From: Bacteroidales bacterium
GTDB taxonomy: Bacteria; Bacteroidota; Bacteroidia; Bacteroidales; Marinilabiliaceae
NCBI GenBank assembly: GCA_003249255.1
Contig: QKJP01000049.1
Span: 1 to 64,000 of the forward strand
Direction of reading: 5' to 3'
DNA: 64,000 nucleotides
How positions within the stretch are numbered: the stretch's first letter is position 1; each line of letters starts with the position of its first letter. This document shows positions 37,297 through 46,173 of this stretch, one piece after another. A program made the position numbers and the translations under genes. The notes under the pieces were generated by a model. It did no database searches. It saw only the letters and a list, made by a program, of their open reading frames with translations, and was not told the DNA's origin.

Positions 37297-37476
37297 AGTT
37301 ATTAGTTCGAAGTCCGAAGCACGGAGTCCGGAGTTATTTACAGCATATATTTCTTGCGTCCCTATAGGGCTTGATTTACATTTCGTTTTAAATCATAGGG
37401 CGTTGCCCTATGCTGAAATAAAATAGGCTTTCAGCCTGTGCATCATTTTCACTTCTGCCTTCTGCCTTTTGCCTAT
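37297..37476. repeat. Palindromic repeat array in the cbiC-cbiD spacer
   Basis: Has agttcgaagtccgaagcacg with gagtccggagttatttaca, a gtccctatagggc palindrome, cttgatttacatttcg and atagggcgttgccctatgc, then tandem cttctgcctt units near 37448-37470. It is the most compact copy of the repeat block. Confidence 0.75.
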
Positions 37477-38115
37477 TTATCGCTTAATAAACCGATACAA
37501 CAAAGCATTAAGAATAGCCACAGCAACCGTACTACCACCTTTTCGGCCGCGGATGATAATGTGAGGCAGGCCTGATTCTTTGAGCATCTCTTTTGATTCA
37601 GCTGCGCCGACAAAACCGACCGGTACTCCAATTACAAGATCTGGTTTAACCACACCTTCTTTGTATAATTCGATGAGACGAACCAATGCGGTTGGAGCAT
37701 TTCCGATGGCATAAATCTTAAATGCATCATCCTTAGCAGCTTTGTTTACCCCAAGAATAGATCGAGTAATGTTTTTCTCTTTCGATTCTTTCATCACCTC
37801 CTCATCGTGAACGTAACATTCTACCGAGCAGTTCAATTGCTTTAAGGCAGGCTTGCTGGTTCCTGCAATAATCATGGTGGTATCGGAATAAATCTTACAA
37901 CCATTCTTTAGAGCATTTATCCCATTTTCAACAGCATCGTCACTGGCTTCGAAAAGATGACCGTATTCAAAATCGGCAGTAGTGTGAATCACACGCTTAA
38001 TCATATCAGCCAATTCTTCGGGGACTTGCAGGTGCGACAACTCCTTGGTGATGATGTCCATGCTGCTTAACTCAATTCCCATAGGACGAGTTTCTATATA
38101 GTTTTTTGCATCCAT
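37477..38115 (-). CDS. cbiC: Cobalt-precorrin-8 methylmutase
   Basis: A 212-residue CbiC/CobH protein: FEYGHLFEASDDAVENGI, SDTTMIIAG near residue 80, and VIGVPVGFVGAAESKEML and RGRKGGSTVAVAILNALL at the C-terminus. It moves the methyl group from C11 to C12 to give cobyrinic acid. The start overlaps the end of cbiA by 22 bases, so the two are probably translationally coupled. Confidence 0.95.
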   Translation of the reverse strand: MDAKNYIETRPMGIELSSMDIITKELSHLQVPEELADMIKRVIHTTADFEYGHLFEASDDAVENGINALKNGCKIYSDTTMIIAGTSKPALKQLNCSVECYVHDEEVMKESKEKNITRSILGVNKAAKDDAFKIYAIGNAPTALVRLIELYKEGVVKPDLVIGVPVGFVGAAESKEMLKESGLPHIIIRGRKGGSTVAVAILNALLYRFIKR

Positions 38116-39431
38116 AATTGCACTATTTCTTTAAAAAACTCCAGATTACTGTAAAAATGAATGTGCGCATATCCTGCCAACACATTTTTATAACTTAGTC
38201 CGCATTTCCAACTTTTAGAACTTTCAGATTTCTGAAGTTGATAAGCGTATTTGTAATTGATATTATCATTCTCGACTAATTCAGAACGATGAAATTCATG
38301 ACATTTTCCCATTGCTCCATTAAACATGATATTAGCATACCCAAAACGTTTCAAGCCGGAAGTCATTTGAGTGGTGCAGTTAAAAACGCCCGTCATGGCA
38401 TGAAACTCATTTTCCAAATTATTTATGCCGGATGTTAAATACATCAAACCGCCACATTCGCCAAAAATTGGCATTCCACCGTCAGCCACTTCTTTAATGG
38501 ATTGAAGCATCGATTTATTCGCACTCAACTCTTTAGCAAACACTTCGGGATAACCACCTCCAATGTATAAAGCGTCACAAGCATCAGGAATTGAACCATC
38601 GTTTAACGGACTGAAATAATGTAAACTTGCTCCCAACTCCTCCAATAGCTCCAGGTTATCTTTATAATAAAAACGAAAAGCCTTGTCTGATGCCACACCA
38701 AGATTCAAACCTGTTAAATCAATATCAAGATTAAAAGTCGGCACTTTCTTTTCAATGAAAGTGGCCACTTCTAAAAGAGCATCTACGTCAATGGTTTCTT
38801 CCAAAGTAGAAACTAAGCGGTCTACTTTAGCATCCAAACCTTCAACTTCCTCAGCTTGTACCAATCCTAAATGACGACTTTCTAAACCTATCTCAGGATC
38901 AGGAGCTAAATAACCAATGCACTTCACACCACATTCTTTTTCGATGAATGGGTTTAAGAAAGTAAACACACCCTTTGAAGCCTGATTGAGAATGACACCC
39001 TTCACATTAGCATTGGGCTTTAAGTTGGCATACCCGTTTATAATGGCTGCGACCGATTGATACAAACCTTTGCAATTCACCACTAACACAACCGGTAAAT
39101 CTAAGGTCTGAGCCAACTCGTAAGAACTGCCAAATCCTTCTTCCCCTTTACCATCGTACATGCCCATCACCCCTTCGATGATCGAAATATCATTGCCCCG
39201 GCTATGCTTATTAAATAAATACTGAACATTTTCTGGTGGAAGCATCCAAGAATCCAAATTGTATGACGACGACCCTAACACCTTGGCATGAAACATGGGA
39301 TCGATATAATCCGGCCCTGTTTTAAATGGAGCCACCTTGTAGCCCTTCTTCTTCAACAGTCCCATTAAACCAACCGTAATGGTTGTTTTTCCACATCCGC
39401 TGTTTGTCCCTGCAATTAATACACCTTTCAT
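38094..39431 (-). CDS. cbiA: Cobyrinate a,c-diamide synthase
   Basis: A 445-residue ATP- and glutamine-dependent amidase. The N-terminal P-loop AGTNSGCGKTTITVGLMG (about 7-24), IIEGVMGMYDGKGEEGFGSS, and the C-terminal class I glutamine amidotransferase domain with the nucleophile in FGECGGLMYL (Cys about 325) are clear. It amidates the a and c side chains. Later amidations would need cbiP, which is not in the window. It lies 2 bases after cbiO. Confidence 0.95.
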   Translation of the reverse strand: MKGVLIAGTNSGCGKTTITVGLMGLLKKKGYKVAPFKTGPDYIDPMFHAKVLGSSSYNLDSWMLPPENVQYLFNKHSRGNDISIIEGVMGMYDGKGEEGFGSSYELAQTLDLPVVLVVNCKGLYQSVAAIINGYANLKPNANVKGVILNQASKGVFTFLNPFIEKECGVKCIGYLAPDPEIGLESRHLGLVQAEEVEGLDAKVDRLVSTLEETIDVDALLEVATFIEKKVPTFNLDIDLTGLNLGVASDKAFRFYYKDNLELLEELGASLHYFSPLNDGSIPDACDALYIGGGYPEVFAKELSANKSMLQSIKEVADGGMPIFGECGGLMYLTSGINNLENEFHAMTGVFNCTTQMTSGLKRFGYANIMFNGAMGKCHEFHRSELVENDNINYKYAYQLQKSESSKSWKCGLSYKNVLAGYAHIHFYSNLEFFKEIVQLWMQKTI

Positions 39432-39433
39432 AA

Positions 39434-40240
39434 CTAATGAATTAATTGCTTAAAGGATTCAACATCACGGGGCATCTCTTTTAAACCCAAATATTTTGCC
39501 AACTGCAATAAAAGGGGTTGAGGCAAGCCTGCCTCTTTAAGAGCAGCTTCATTTGCAAAAACCTCATCAGCACTACCACATTGCCACACCTTACCTTTAT
39601 GAAGCACAATCACATAATCGGCCCACTCGTAAGCATGATTCATGTCGTGAGTAGAGATGATAATGGTTTTACCTTGCGCATTTAAGAAATCAAACTCCTT
39701 GAACATTTGCTGCGCGTAAGGATGATCGAGACCTGATGTTGGCTCATCAGCCACTATCACATCCGGTGCCATGGCTAAGACAGATGCAAAACAAACTCGC
39801 TTCTTTTGCCCCACACTCAAATGATGGGGGTTTTTATATTGGATATCTGTCAGGTAAAAACACTCCAATACAGCATCTGTTTTCTTCCGAACAGTTTCTT
39901 TATCAAAATCTAAATTAGATAAACCAAAGGCAACTTCTTCGTAAACGGTAGGAGCAATAATCTGTGAATCGGGCTCTTGAAATAACACTCCAACTTTCTG
40001 ACGAAGCGCTCTTAAGCCTTTTCGTTTGTAATTATAAGGTTCGCCTTTATAAAAGAGTTGACCTTCGTTAGGCTTTAAAACACCATTTAATAAGAGCATC
40101 AAGGTAGATTTACCGGCACCATTAGCACCCAGTAAAGCAATCTTTTTGCCTTCCGGTATGGAAATACTTAAACCATTCAAAACTTCTTCTTTGTTTTGAT
40201 AGCTGTACCCCACGTTTTTTAAATCAATCACGCTCTTCAT
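39434..40240 (-). CDS. cbiO: Cobalt ECF transporter ATPase
   Basis: A 268-residue ABC ATPase with Walker A GANGAGKST (about 38-46), Q-loop LFQEPDSQIIAPTVYEEV, signature LSVGQKKRVCFA, Walker B VIVADEPTSGLDHP and switch His in ISTHDMNHAYEW. It energises the CbiMNQO cobalt importer at the inner face of the membrane. It is tightly packed between cbiQ (4 bases) and cbiA. Confidence 0.94.
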   Translation of the reverse strand: MKSVIDLKNVGYSYQNKEEVLNGLSISIPEGKKIALLGANGAGKSTLMLLLNGVLKPNEGQLFYKGEPYNYKRKGLRALRQKVGVLFQEPDSQIIAPTVYEEVAFGLSNLDFDKETVRKKTDAVLECFYLTDIQYKNPHHLSVGQKKRVCFASVLAMAPDVIVADEPTSGLDHPYAQQMFKEFDFLNAQGKTIIISTHDMNHAYEWADYVIVLHKGKVWQCGSADEVFANEAALKEAGLPQPLLLQLAKYLGLKEMPRDVESFKQLIH

Positions 40241-40244
40241 CAGA

Positions 40245-40976
40245 CTATATAAAAAATACCGGAATGGTGATAATGCTTAATCCTATGGTCAGCCAAACTA
40301 ATTGAATGGATTTAATATTTTTTCGAGGCAACACCCACACTAACTTGTTATTGTAACATCGGGCATCTAAGGCAATAGCTTGTTGCTGAATTTGGTTAAG
40401 CGAAGAACTAAAAATCGATGTCACCAAAAGGCTAAAACAAGTCAATCCGTTTTTAAACTGTCCGTTGTAGGCCATTCTGCTTTTTTGTGCCGTGTATAAC
40501 TTTGTGGTCTTATGCCCGATGATCTGGATGGAATGATGCACCATTACCAACAGCTCAATCAATAATTCGGGCACTCTAAAAAAACGTAAAAAAGCCGTCA
40601 TTTCAGAGATAGAAATCATGGCAATTCCCAAAGACACAACTGAAATTACCGACATGCTTTTTAAAAACAATTGAATTGCAAATGCAAACGATTCTTTACT
40701 AAAAACCACCTTTATAAACGGTGAACCGGCAGTGTTAAAAGATAACTCTAAAGCCACCGTTAAGGCAGCGATACTCACAAAAAGAAAAGGCATCATTAAT
40801 CGACGAAAAGCTATTTTAAAACTAAATTTCGTCAATAAGGGTGTTGAGGCAGCAAACAAACCTATCATAAAGGCATGATAAACGTTACTGGTTGACAAGT
40901 AACAAAGTATCATAGCGCCTACAATAAATAATACGCGAATGCCAATACATGTATGATTTTGAATGCGGAAACTCAT
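40245..40976 (-). CDS. cbiQ: Cobalt ECF transporter T component
   Basis: A 243-residue protein with about five to six membrane helices, matching the T (coupling) subunit. The arginine-bearing cytoplasmic motifs are AQKSRMAYNG and ALDARCYNN, equivalent to the Ala-Arg-Gly signatures that contact the ATPase. Its start codon overlaps the cbiN stop by one base, typical of CbiMNQO operons. Confidence 0.9.
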   Translation of the reverse strand: MSFRIQNHTCIGIRVLFIVGAMILCYLSTSNVYHAFMIGLFAASTPLLTKFSFKIAFRRLMMPFLFVSIAALTVALELSFNTAGSPFIKVVFSKESFAFAIQLFLKSMSVISVVSLGIAMISISEMTAFLRFFRVPELLIELLVMVHHSIQIIGHKTTKLYTAQKSRMAYNGQFKNGLTCFSLLVTSIFSSSLNQIQQQAIALDARCYNNKLVWVLPRKNIKSIQLVWLTIGLSIITIPVFFI

Positions 40977-41272
40977 TACTCTGCCTTGCTCTTTGTAGCG
41001 CCTAATTTTTTACTTATTATAAATACTGTAATAATGACTCCCAAGCCAATGAGACTTTGAAAGGTAAATAGTAATGTTTCGGCCAAGTTCGATTCCAATT
41101 CGAAAACTGGTTTTGCATTAGGTTCAAATGAAGGTGCAATTTCCTGAATTAAAGCTACCGACTGATCGTCTGTTCCTTCAAATCCTCCTAAAATGTTTCC
41201 GGCCACAAATTGCCATCCGACAAAAACAAGTGGGATAAGGATGTACCAAATGTATTTCTTCACAAGCTGCAT
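40976..41272 (-). CDS. cbiN: Cobalt transport auxiliary protein CbiN
   Basis: A 98-residue protein with a membrane helix at each end (about 8-28 and 68-88) and a short periplasmic loop reading GTDDQSVALIQEIAPSFEP, which matches the conserved CbiN loop that helps load cobalt into CbiM. Position between cbiM and cbiQ supports the call. Confidence 0.88.
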   Translation of the reverse strand: MQLVKKYIWYILIPLVFVGWQFVAGNILGGFEGTDDQSVALIQEIAPSFEPNAKPVFELESNLAETLLFTFQSLIGLGVIITVFIISKKLGATKSKAE

Positions 41273-41282
41273 GATTAGATGT

Positions 41283-42044
41283 TTATAATTCCTGTGTAAA
41301 ACTGCTATTGCTCGCTCTGGTCAAAATTGAACCTGAGACAGGAAGTAAATTTTGTTTCTTGATCAGCTCAAACACGAAAACGGTTAGAATACCTTCGATA
41401 ACAGCTAATGGTAATTGGGTTACTGCAAAAACGGATAAAAACTTCACCAAAGCTTCTGTGAAACCGGTCGTTTCTCCTGAAAATGCAGCAGCCAACTGTA
41501 CCGATGTAAAGACATAAATCATCAAATCGGAAAAGAAAGCCGCTGAAAACAAATTTACTCGTTGGTTAAACTTCAATTTATTGCCAAGGCCATAAATCGC
41601 TACAGCGGTAAAAGACCCGACTACAGCCATTGAAAACGCATTCGCTCCCAGCGTACTTAAACCTCCATGTGCCAACAATAAAGCTTGAAACAACAAGACC
41701 AATAAACCAATTACCGACATGGATGAGGCACCAAACAAAATTGCCCCTAAAGCAACGCCTGTTAAATGCGAACTACTTCCGGCAACGGATGGTAGTTTTA
41801 GTGATGACAACACAAATACAAACGCGGCAGCAACAGCAAACAATAGCTTTTTGCGATGATCTTCGGCGATGTTTTTCTTAAGGGATAAATAACCCGGGAT
41901 CAACACCAATATAAATACTACCCACCATGCAATGCTCCAACTTGCCGGTAAAAAGCCTTCGGCAATATGCATCCCAAAAGCTTGATTCGTGAAAACCAAC
42001 AAAATAGGAAGCAATAAAAAGCGCTTATCCTTAAGCAAGCTCAT
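41283..42044 (-). CDS. cbiM: Cobalt ECF transporter substrate-binding membrane subunit
   Basis: A 253-residue polytopic protein. After a signal-like first segment it has GMHIAEGFLPASWSIAWW; in CbiM the His two residues after the new N-terminal Met ligates the metal. SLKLPSVAGSSSHLTGVALG and LFQALLLAHGGLSTLGANAFSM are family motifs. It binds Co2+ for import. Its start overlaps the cbiX end by 14 bases. Confidence 0.93.
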   Translation of the reverse strand: MSLLKDKRFLLLPILLVFTNQAFGMHIAEGFLPASWSIAWWVVFILVLIPGYLSLKKNIAEDHRKKLLFAVAAAFVFVLSSLKLPSVAGSSSHLTGVALGAILFGASSMSVIGLLVLLFQALLLAHGGLSTLGANAFSMAVVGSFTAVAIYGLGNKLKFNQRVNLFSAAFFSDLMIYVFTSVQLAAAFSGETTGFTEALVKFLSVFAVTQLPLAVIEGILTVFVFELIKKQNLLPVSGSILTRASNSSFTQEL

Positions 42045-42402
42045 TTGCTTGTTTCAAAATTAAATCGGCTAACATGGCTTGTTTTCCAAATGGCTTTCCG
42101 AATGTAAATTTAGCATCTGTGTACTTCGCTTTTAATCCGTCAATAATCTCAGGAATATCTTCTTTAATGTGCATCCCATTAAATAAGAAATAAGGCAGGA
42201 TTACAAATTCACGTGCCCCTTGCTCATATAATTCAGCAGTAATTTCTTGAAGTGAAGGATTTACAAGCTCCATGTGAGCTCCGGCTGTAAAATCGTAACT
42301 CGCTTTTTCTTTAACCAAGCTAACGATGTAGTTAAAATCTTCAACCGCTTCGGTAGACTTACTACCATGTCCTAACAGTACTAAAGCATTTTTGCTCATC
42401 AC
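42031..42402 (-). CDS. cbiX: Short sirohydrochlorin cobaltochelatase
   Basis: A 123-residue single-domain CbiX of the small type that works as a dimer. LLGHGSKSTEAVEDF carries the first metal-ligand His (about 12) and LPYFLFNGMHIKEDIP the second (about 77). It inserts Co2+ into sirohydrochlorin, so it is the committing step of the early-cobalt route. It is the first gene behind the cobalamin riboswitch. The second Met (42399) is an equally good start. Confidence 0.92.
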   Translation of the reverse strand: MMSKNALVLLGHGSKSTEAVEDFNYIVSLVKEKASYDFTAGAHMELVNPSLQEITAELYEQGAREFVILPYFLFNGMHIKEDIPEIIDGLKAKYTDAKFTFGKPFGKQAMLADLILKQANELA

Positions 42403-42461
42403 TTATTGAGTTTTAATATTTCAAAATATCGTCTCAACACTTTATGCAATTCTCATTGCCA

Positions 42462-42496
42462 AAAAACAAAATGAAGTAAGTCACGGCTGCATTTTG
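42462..42496 (-). terminator. AU-rich hairpin with U run downstream of the riboswitch aptamer
   Basis: On the minus strand caaaatg (42496-42490) can pair with cattttg (42473-42467) and is followed by gttttttgg. It could be the expression platform of the riboswitch acting as a conditional terminator, but the stem is only 7 bp with a 16-base loop; translational control is equally possible. Confidence 0.35.
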
Positions 42497-42514
42497 CTCT
42501 TAATCCCGAAAGCA

Positions 42515-42718
42515 TTGTTCACTATGGCAGGTCTTCCGGCTTTCCTTGTTTTCAACACCTTCCCATCTCGTATTAACGACACAGTGGTTTGCAGATTGAA
42601 AACCTATTCTGAATACAACAGATAAGGATTACGGCTGCGGGCACAGCTCCCGATTTTAACGGGATTCCCATATTAAGGATTTCCTCCGGTTAGAGAAAAT
42701 TCCACCATTATGGCTGCA
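42515..42718 (-). promoter_or_regulatory. Cobalamin (B12) riboswitch
   Basis: The minus strand contains the B12 box agccggaagacctgcc (42541-42526), the upstream conserved core gagctgtgcccgcagccgtaa (about 42640-42620), gaccactg-type pairing element ccactgtg, and gggaa/ggtg motifs of cobalamin riboswitches, in the correct order over about 200 nt. It lies 113 bases before cbiX, so adenosylcobalamin should repress the corrin operon and cobalt import. Confidence 0.95.
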
Positions 42719-42748
42719 AATATAGATCTTAATCTTCACAATCGAATA
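42717..42748 (-). promoter_or_regulatory. Promoter of the cobalamin operon
   Basis: On the minus strand tatatttg (42724-42717) matches TAnnTTTG exactly, and its position would start transcription at about 42711, right at the 5' edge of the riboswitch. The minus-33 element is poor (tatt, 20 bases upstream). Confidence 0.6.
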
Positions 42749-42870
42749 TTTTTTAATGATTTCGTTCTACTATGTCAATTAAAGGCTACGATCCATCATA
42801 AAAACAATCAAAAATGAATCAACGTGACACCCGTTAACAAGCTCTCGCTTGATAGAAAACATGATAATGA

Positions 42871-42910
42871 GTGAATGTATTCACTAATAAATATAATAAT
42901 TAGTGAATAC
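42871..42910. promoter_or_regulatory. Operator-like dyad with gtgaat half-sites
   Basis: gtattcactaat (42877-42888) and attagtgaatac (42899-42910) are perfect 12-base inverted repeats around 10 A/T bases. Further gtgaat copies lie at 42871-42876 and about 42935-42940. It sits immediately upstream of the promoter of the AAA/DUF4143 gene and about 150 bp from the divergent cob promoter. Confidence 0.6.
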
Positions 42911-42930
42911 AATCATTAATTATTATAATA

Positions 42931-42962
42931 TTTGGTGAATAGGAGAATGTTTCTTACCTTTA
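42931..42962 (+). promoter_or_regulatory. Bacteroidota-type promoter for the AAA/DUF4143 gene
   Basis: tttg (42931-42934), 20 bases, then taccttta (42955-42962), one base off TAnnTTTG. A start near 42968 would give a very short leader before the ATG at 42979. Confidence 0.55.
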
Positions 42963-42978
42963 TGGAAATGATTATACA

Positions 42979-44094
42979 ATGTATAAAAGGTTTTTGAGTC
43001 AAAATATTAACAGAAGAGTTGGTAAAGGAAAGGCGATTATCATAGTAGGACCGCGTCAAGTTGGCAAGACCACACTATTAAAAGAATTTATCAACAATTC
43101 AGAACATTTGTTTTTAGATTGTGATGATCCTACAGTACGAGAGTTATTAGAAAAACCAAATACCGAGCAAATAAGAAGTATTATTGGCTCCAATAAAATC
43201 ATCTTCATTGACGAAGCTCAAAGAGTTGAAGGCATCGGTCTAACATTAAAAATAATAACAGATCAGTTTAAAGACGTACAACTACTTGTGAGTGGCTCCT
43301 CGTCTTTTGATTTAGCCCACGAGTTAAACGAACCCTTAACCGGTAGAAAATGGGAGTACGAGCTTTTTCCTATCAGCTGGCAAGAATTCGAACAAAAACA
43401 CGGCTACCTAAAAGCTGAACAGCAAGTAGAGAACCGTTTAATCTATGGTTTATACCCTGATGTTCTAAATAATCCCGGAGACGAACGTGAGATTTTAAAA
43501 CAACTGGTTGACAGTTATCTATATAAAGACATCTATACCTATGCCAACATACGAAAGCCTGAAATAATTGAGAAACTCACGCTTGCCTTAGCCCTACAAG
43601 TAGGCAGTGAAGTGAACTACACCGAACTATCACAAATAGTAGGAGTTGACAAAAATACAATTTCCTCCTATATAGACATTTTAGAAAAGGGATACGTCAT
43701 ATTTAAACTAAACAGTTTCAGTAGAAATTTACGTAATGAAATTAAAAAGAACTGCAAAATATACTTTTACGATAATGGAGTACGTAATACTATCATTGGA
43801 AACTTTAATCCTTTAGAATTAAGACAAGATACTGGAGCACTCTGGGAGAATTTCTTAATCGCCGAACGCTTAAAAATCAACAAATACACTGGAAGTCTTG
43901 CTAAGATGTACTTCTGGCGCACTCAGCAACAACAAGAAGTTGATTTAGTTGAAGAAAATGCAGGCGTCATAACCGGCTATGAATTCAAATATCGGGGTAA
44001 AAAAACCGTTCGGCTACCAAAAACGTTTACAAAAGCCTATAATGCAGAAGGAAAAATTGTAGACAGAAAAAACTTTAGGGAGTTTGTTATGTAA
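42979..44094 (+). CDS. AAA ATPase with C-terminal DUF4143
   Basis: A 371-residue protein with Walker A GPRQVGKTT (Lys30), Walker B KIIFIDEAQ and sensor LLVSGSSSFDL, followed by the DUF4143 region ending FWRTQQQQEVDLVEENAG and TGYEFKYRG, which resembles a PD-(D/E)xK nuclease-like core (EVDLV, EFKYR). A winged-helix-like stretch (TELSQIVGVDKNTISSYIDI) lies between. The family is widespread and often mobile or linked to defence-like genes, but its function is unknown. It stands alone, divergent from the cobalamin operon. The linked dyad suggests regulation, perhaps autoregulation. Confidence 0.9.
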   Translation: MYKRFLSQNINRRVGKGKAIIIVGPRQVGKTTLLKEFINNSEHLFLDCDDPTVRELLEKPNTEQIRSIIGSNKIIFIDEAQRVEGIGLTLKIITDQFKDVQLLVSGSSSFDLAHELNEPLTGRKWEYELFPISWQEFEQKHGYLKAEQQVENRLIYGLYPDVLNNPGDEREILKQLVDSYLYKDIYTYANIRKPEIIEKLTLALALQVGSEVNYTELSQIVGVDKNTISSYIDILEKGYVIFKLNSFSRNLRNEIKKNCKIYFYDNGVRNTIIGNFNPLELRQDTGALWENFLIAERLKINKYTGSLAKMYFWRTQQQQEVDLVEENAGVITGYEFKYRGKKTVRLPKTFTKAYNAEGKIVDRKNFREFVM

Positions 44095-44175
44095 AGTGAA
44101 ATTTAGTTTTGCTTAAATAAGGAAACTTAAAAATCTATTTCATTATAAAAATCCTCAACTCCCTCATATAGAATT

Positions 44176-44204
44176 CCTGAGTTCAATTAAAAGCATTATC
44201 TTTG
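44176..44204 (+). promoter_or_regulatory. Possible lysS promoter
   Basis: tatctttg at 44197-44204 matches TAnnTTTG. The upstream ttcctg (44174-44179) is only a loose minus-33 match with 17 bases spacing. The ATG is 88 bases further on. Confidence 0.45.
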
Positions 44205-44291
44205 CAAGGATTTTTGCCTTTTTGGCATGTTTATATTTATAACCACTGGCATCTAAATTACTGAATGCCTTTTATATAGATAAGATAATAA

Positions 44292-46013
44292 ATGAATACG
44301 TTGGAGCTTAGCGAACAGGAAATCATTAGACGTAATAGTCTAAGTGAATTACAAAAATTAGGTATTAACCCTTTCCCTGCTGAAGAATATAAGGTTACTC
44401 ACTATTCAAAAGACATCAAAGAGAACTTCGAAGCGAACGAAGATAACTACAAAGAGGTGTGTTTGGCGGGTAGAATCATGAGTCGCCGTATTATGGGTAA
44501 AGCCTCGTTTGCTGAGTTAAAGGATAAGGATGGACGTATTCAGGTTTACATCAATCGTGACGAGATTTGCGAAGGCGAAGACAAAGAGTTCTACAACACT
44601 GTTTTTAAGAAATTAACCGACATTGGTGACATTGTTGGTGTAAAAGGGTTTGTATTTAAAACCCAGACCGGAGAAATCTCTGTTCATGTTAAAGAGTTAA
44701 CGATTCTTACAAAATCTATCAAGCCACTTCCTATCGTAAAGGAAAAAGATGGTAAGACATACGACGCTTTTACTGATCCTGAGTTGCGTTACCGTCAGCG
44801 TTACGTTGATTTAATTGTAAACGATCATGTAAAAGATACCTTCGTAAAACGTACGAGGATCATGAATTCGATGCGTGAGTTCTTTAATGGTCATGGTTAT
44901 TTAGAAGTTGAGACTCCTATTTTACAAGCATTACCTGGTGGTGCATCGGCGCGTCCGTTTATGACACACCACAATGCCTTAGATATTCCTTTGTATTTGC
45001 GTATTGCCAACGAGCTTTACTTAAAGCGTTTGATCGTAGGTGGATTTGATGGTGTTTATGAGTTTGCAAAAGATTTCCGTAACGAAGGAATGGATCGCAC
45101 GCACAACCCTGAGTTTACTGTAATGGAGATTTATGTAGCCTACAAAGACTACAACTGGATGATGGACTTTACTGAAAAGATGTTAGAGAAGGTGGTAACA
45201 GATCTTCATGGCACTACTCAGGTACAATACGGTGAAAATACCATTGATTTTAAAGCGCCATTTAAGCGTATCTCGATGATTGATTCGATTAAAGAATTTA
45301 CCGGGATAGACATTACCGGTATGAACGAAGATCAGTTACGGGAGATTTGCGACAAGTTAGAGATCGAAACAGATCCATCAATGGGTAAAGGGAAACTGAT
45401 TGATGAGATTTTTGGTGAGAAGTGTGAGGGTAATTACATTCAGCCAACATTCATCACCGATTATCCGGTTGAAATGTCGCCTCTTTGTAAAAAACACCGT
45501 GATAACCCTGAGTTAACAGAACGTTTTGAGTTAATGGTGAATGGTAAAGAGTTAGCAAATGCTTACACCGAGTTAAACGATCCAATCGATCAGCTGGCAC
45601 GCTTCCAGGATCAATTAAAACTTTCTGAGAAAGGTGATGACGAAGCGATGTTTATCGACATGGACTTTGTTCGTTCATTGGAATACGGTATGCCTCCAAC
45701 ATCCGGAATGGGAATTGGGATTGATCGTTTAACCATGTTCTTAACCAACTCTCAATCTATCCAGGACGTGTTGTTCTTCCCTCAAATGAGACCAGAGAAG
45801 AAGCAAGAAAAAGATGGCGTAGCTAAATATACCGAAATGGGTATTCCGGAAGAATGGGTAGGAGTAATCCAAAAAGCAGGTTATTACAGAGCAAGTGAAT
45901 TGAAGGAGTTAAATCCGAATAAGTTTCACCAACAAATCTGTGGATTAAACAAAAAGCATAAGCTCGGTCTTAATAATCCAAACCCAGAAGAAGTTAAAGC
46001 GTGGTTAGCTTAA
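44292..46013 (+). CDS. lysS: Lysyl-tRNA synthetase (class II)
   Basis: A 573-residue class II synthetase with an N-terminal OB fold anticodon domain ([21 protein letters not shown]), motif 2 [15 protein letters not shown] and motif 3 [14 protein letters not shown]. It charges tRNA-Lys in the cytoplasm. It is about 70 residues longer than the E. coli enzyme because of a C-terminal tail (about 505-573, with [18 protein letters not shown]) resembling the tail of other Bacteroidota LysRS proteins. The gene appears monocistronic. Confidence 0.96.
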   Translation: MNTLELSEQEIIRRNSLSELQKLGINPFPAEEYKVTHYSKDIKENFEANEDNYKEVCLAGRIMSRRIMGKASFAELKDKDGRIQVYINRDEICEGEDKEFYNTVFKKLTDIGDIVGVKGFVFKTQTGEISVHVKELTILTKSIKPLPIVKEKDGKTYDAFTDPELRYRQRYVDLIVNDHVKDTFVKRTRIMNSMREFFNGHGYLEVETPILQALPGGASARPFMTHHNALDIPLYLRIANELYLKRLIVGGFDGVYEFAKDFRNEGMDRTHNPEFTVMEIYVAYKDYNWMMDFTEKMLEKVVTDLHGTTQVQYGENTIDFKAPFKRISMIDSIKEFTGIDITGMNEDQLREICDKLEIETDPSMGKGKLIDEIFGEKCEGNYIQPTFITDYPVEMSPLCKKHRDNPELTERFELMVNGKELANAYTELNDPIDQLARFQDQLKLSEKGDDEAMFIDMDFVRSLEYGMPPTSGMGIGIDRLTMFLTNSQSIQDVLFFPQMRPEKKQEKDGVAKYTEMGIPEEWVGVIQKAGYYRASELKELNPNKFHQQICGLNKKHKLGLNNPNPEEVKAWLA

Positions 46014-46037
46014 AAACATATATTTTTATACAATGTG

Positions 46038-46065
46038 ATCTAAAAGAATTTCGGTTCTTTTAGAT
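46038..46065. terminator. Stem-loop after lysS
   Basis: Eleven-base arms atctaaaagaa (46038-46048) and ttcttttagat (46055-46065) around tttcgg. No long T run follows, so termination efficiency is uncertain. Confidence 0.5.
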
Positions 46066-46173
46066 TCGTTGTTTATAGTGATTTAATAAATCGTTCATCT
46101 CACGGTAAAAGAGAGACCAAAAAAAGTTCTTAGCTTTTAAGCTGAAAGCAATTGAAATTTAAAGAGTTAATAA

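Noticed and set aside
31166-37476. CRISPR array in the repeat-rich corrin spacers
   Set aside because: The repeats are palindromic, unevenly spaced, separated by genes, and lack uniform repeat-spacer periodicity or cas genes.
42403-42978. Hidden gene in the gap between cbiX and the AAA/DUF4143 gene
   Set aside because: The space is filled by the riboswitch, two promoters and the dyad; no credible frame is present.
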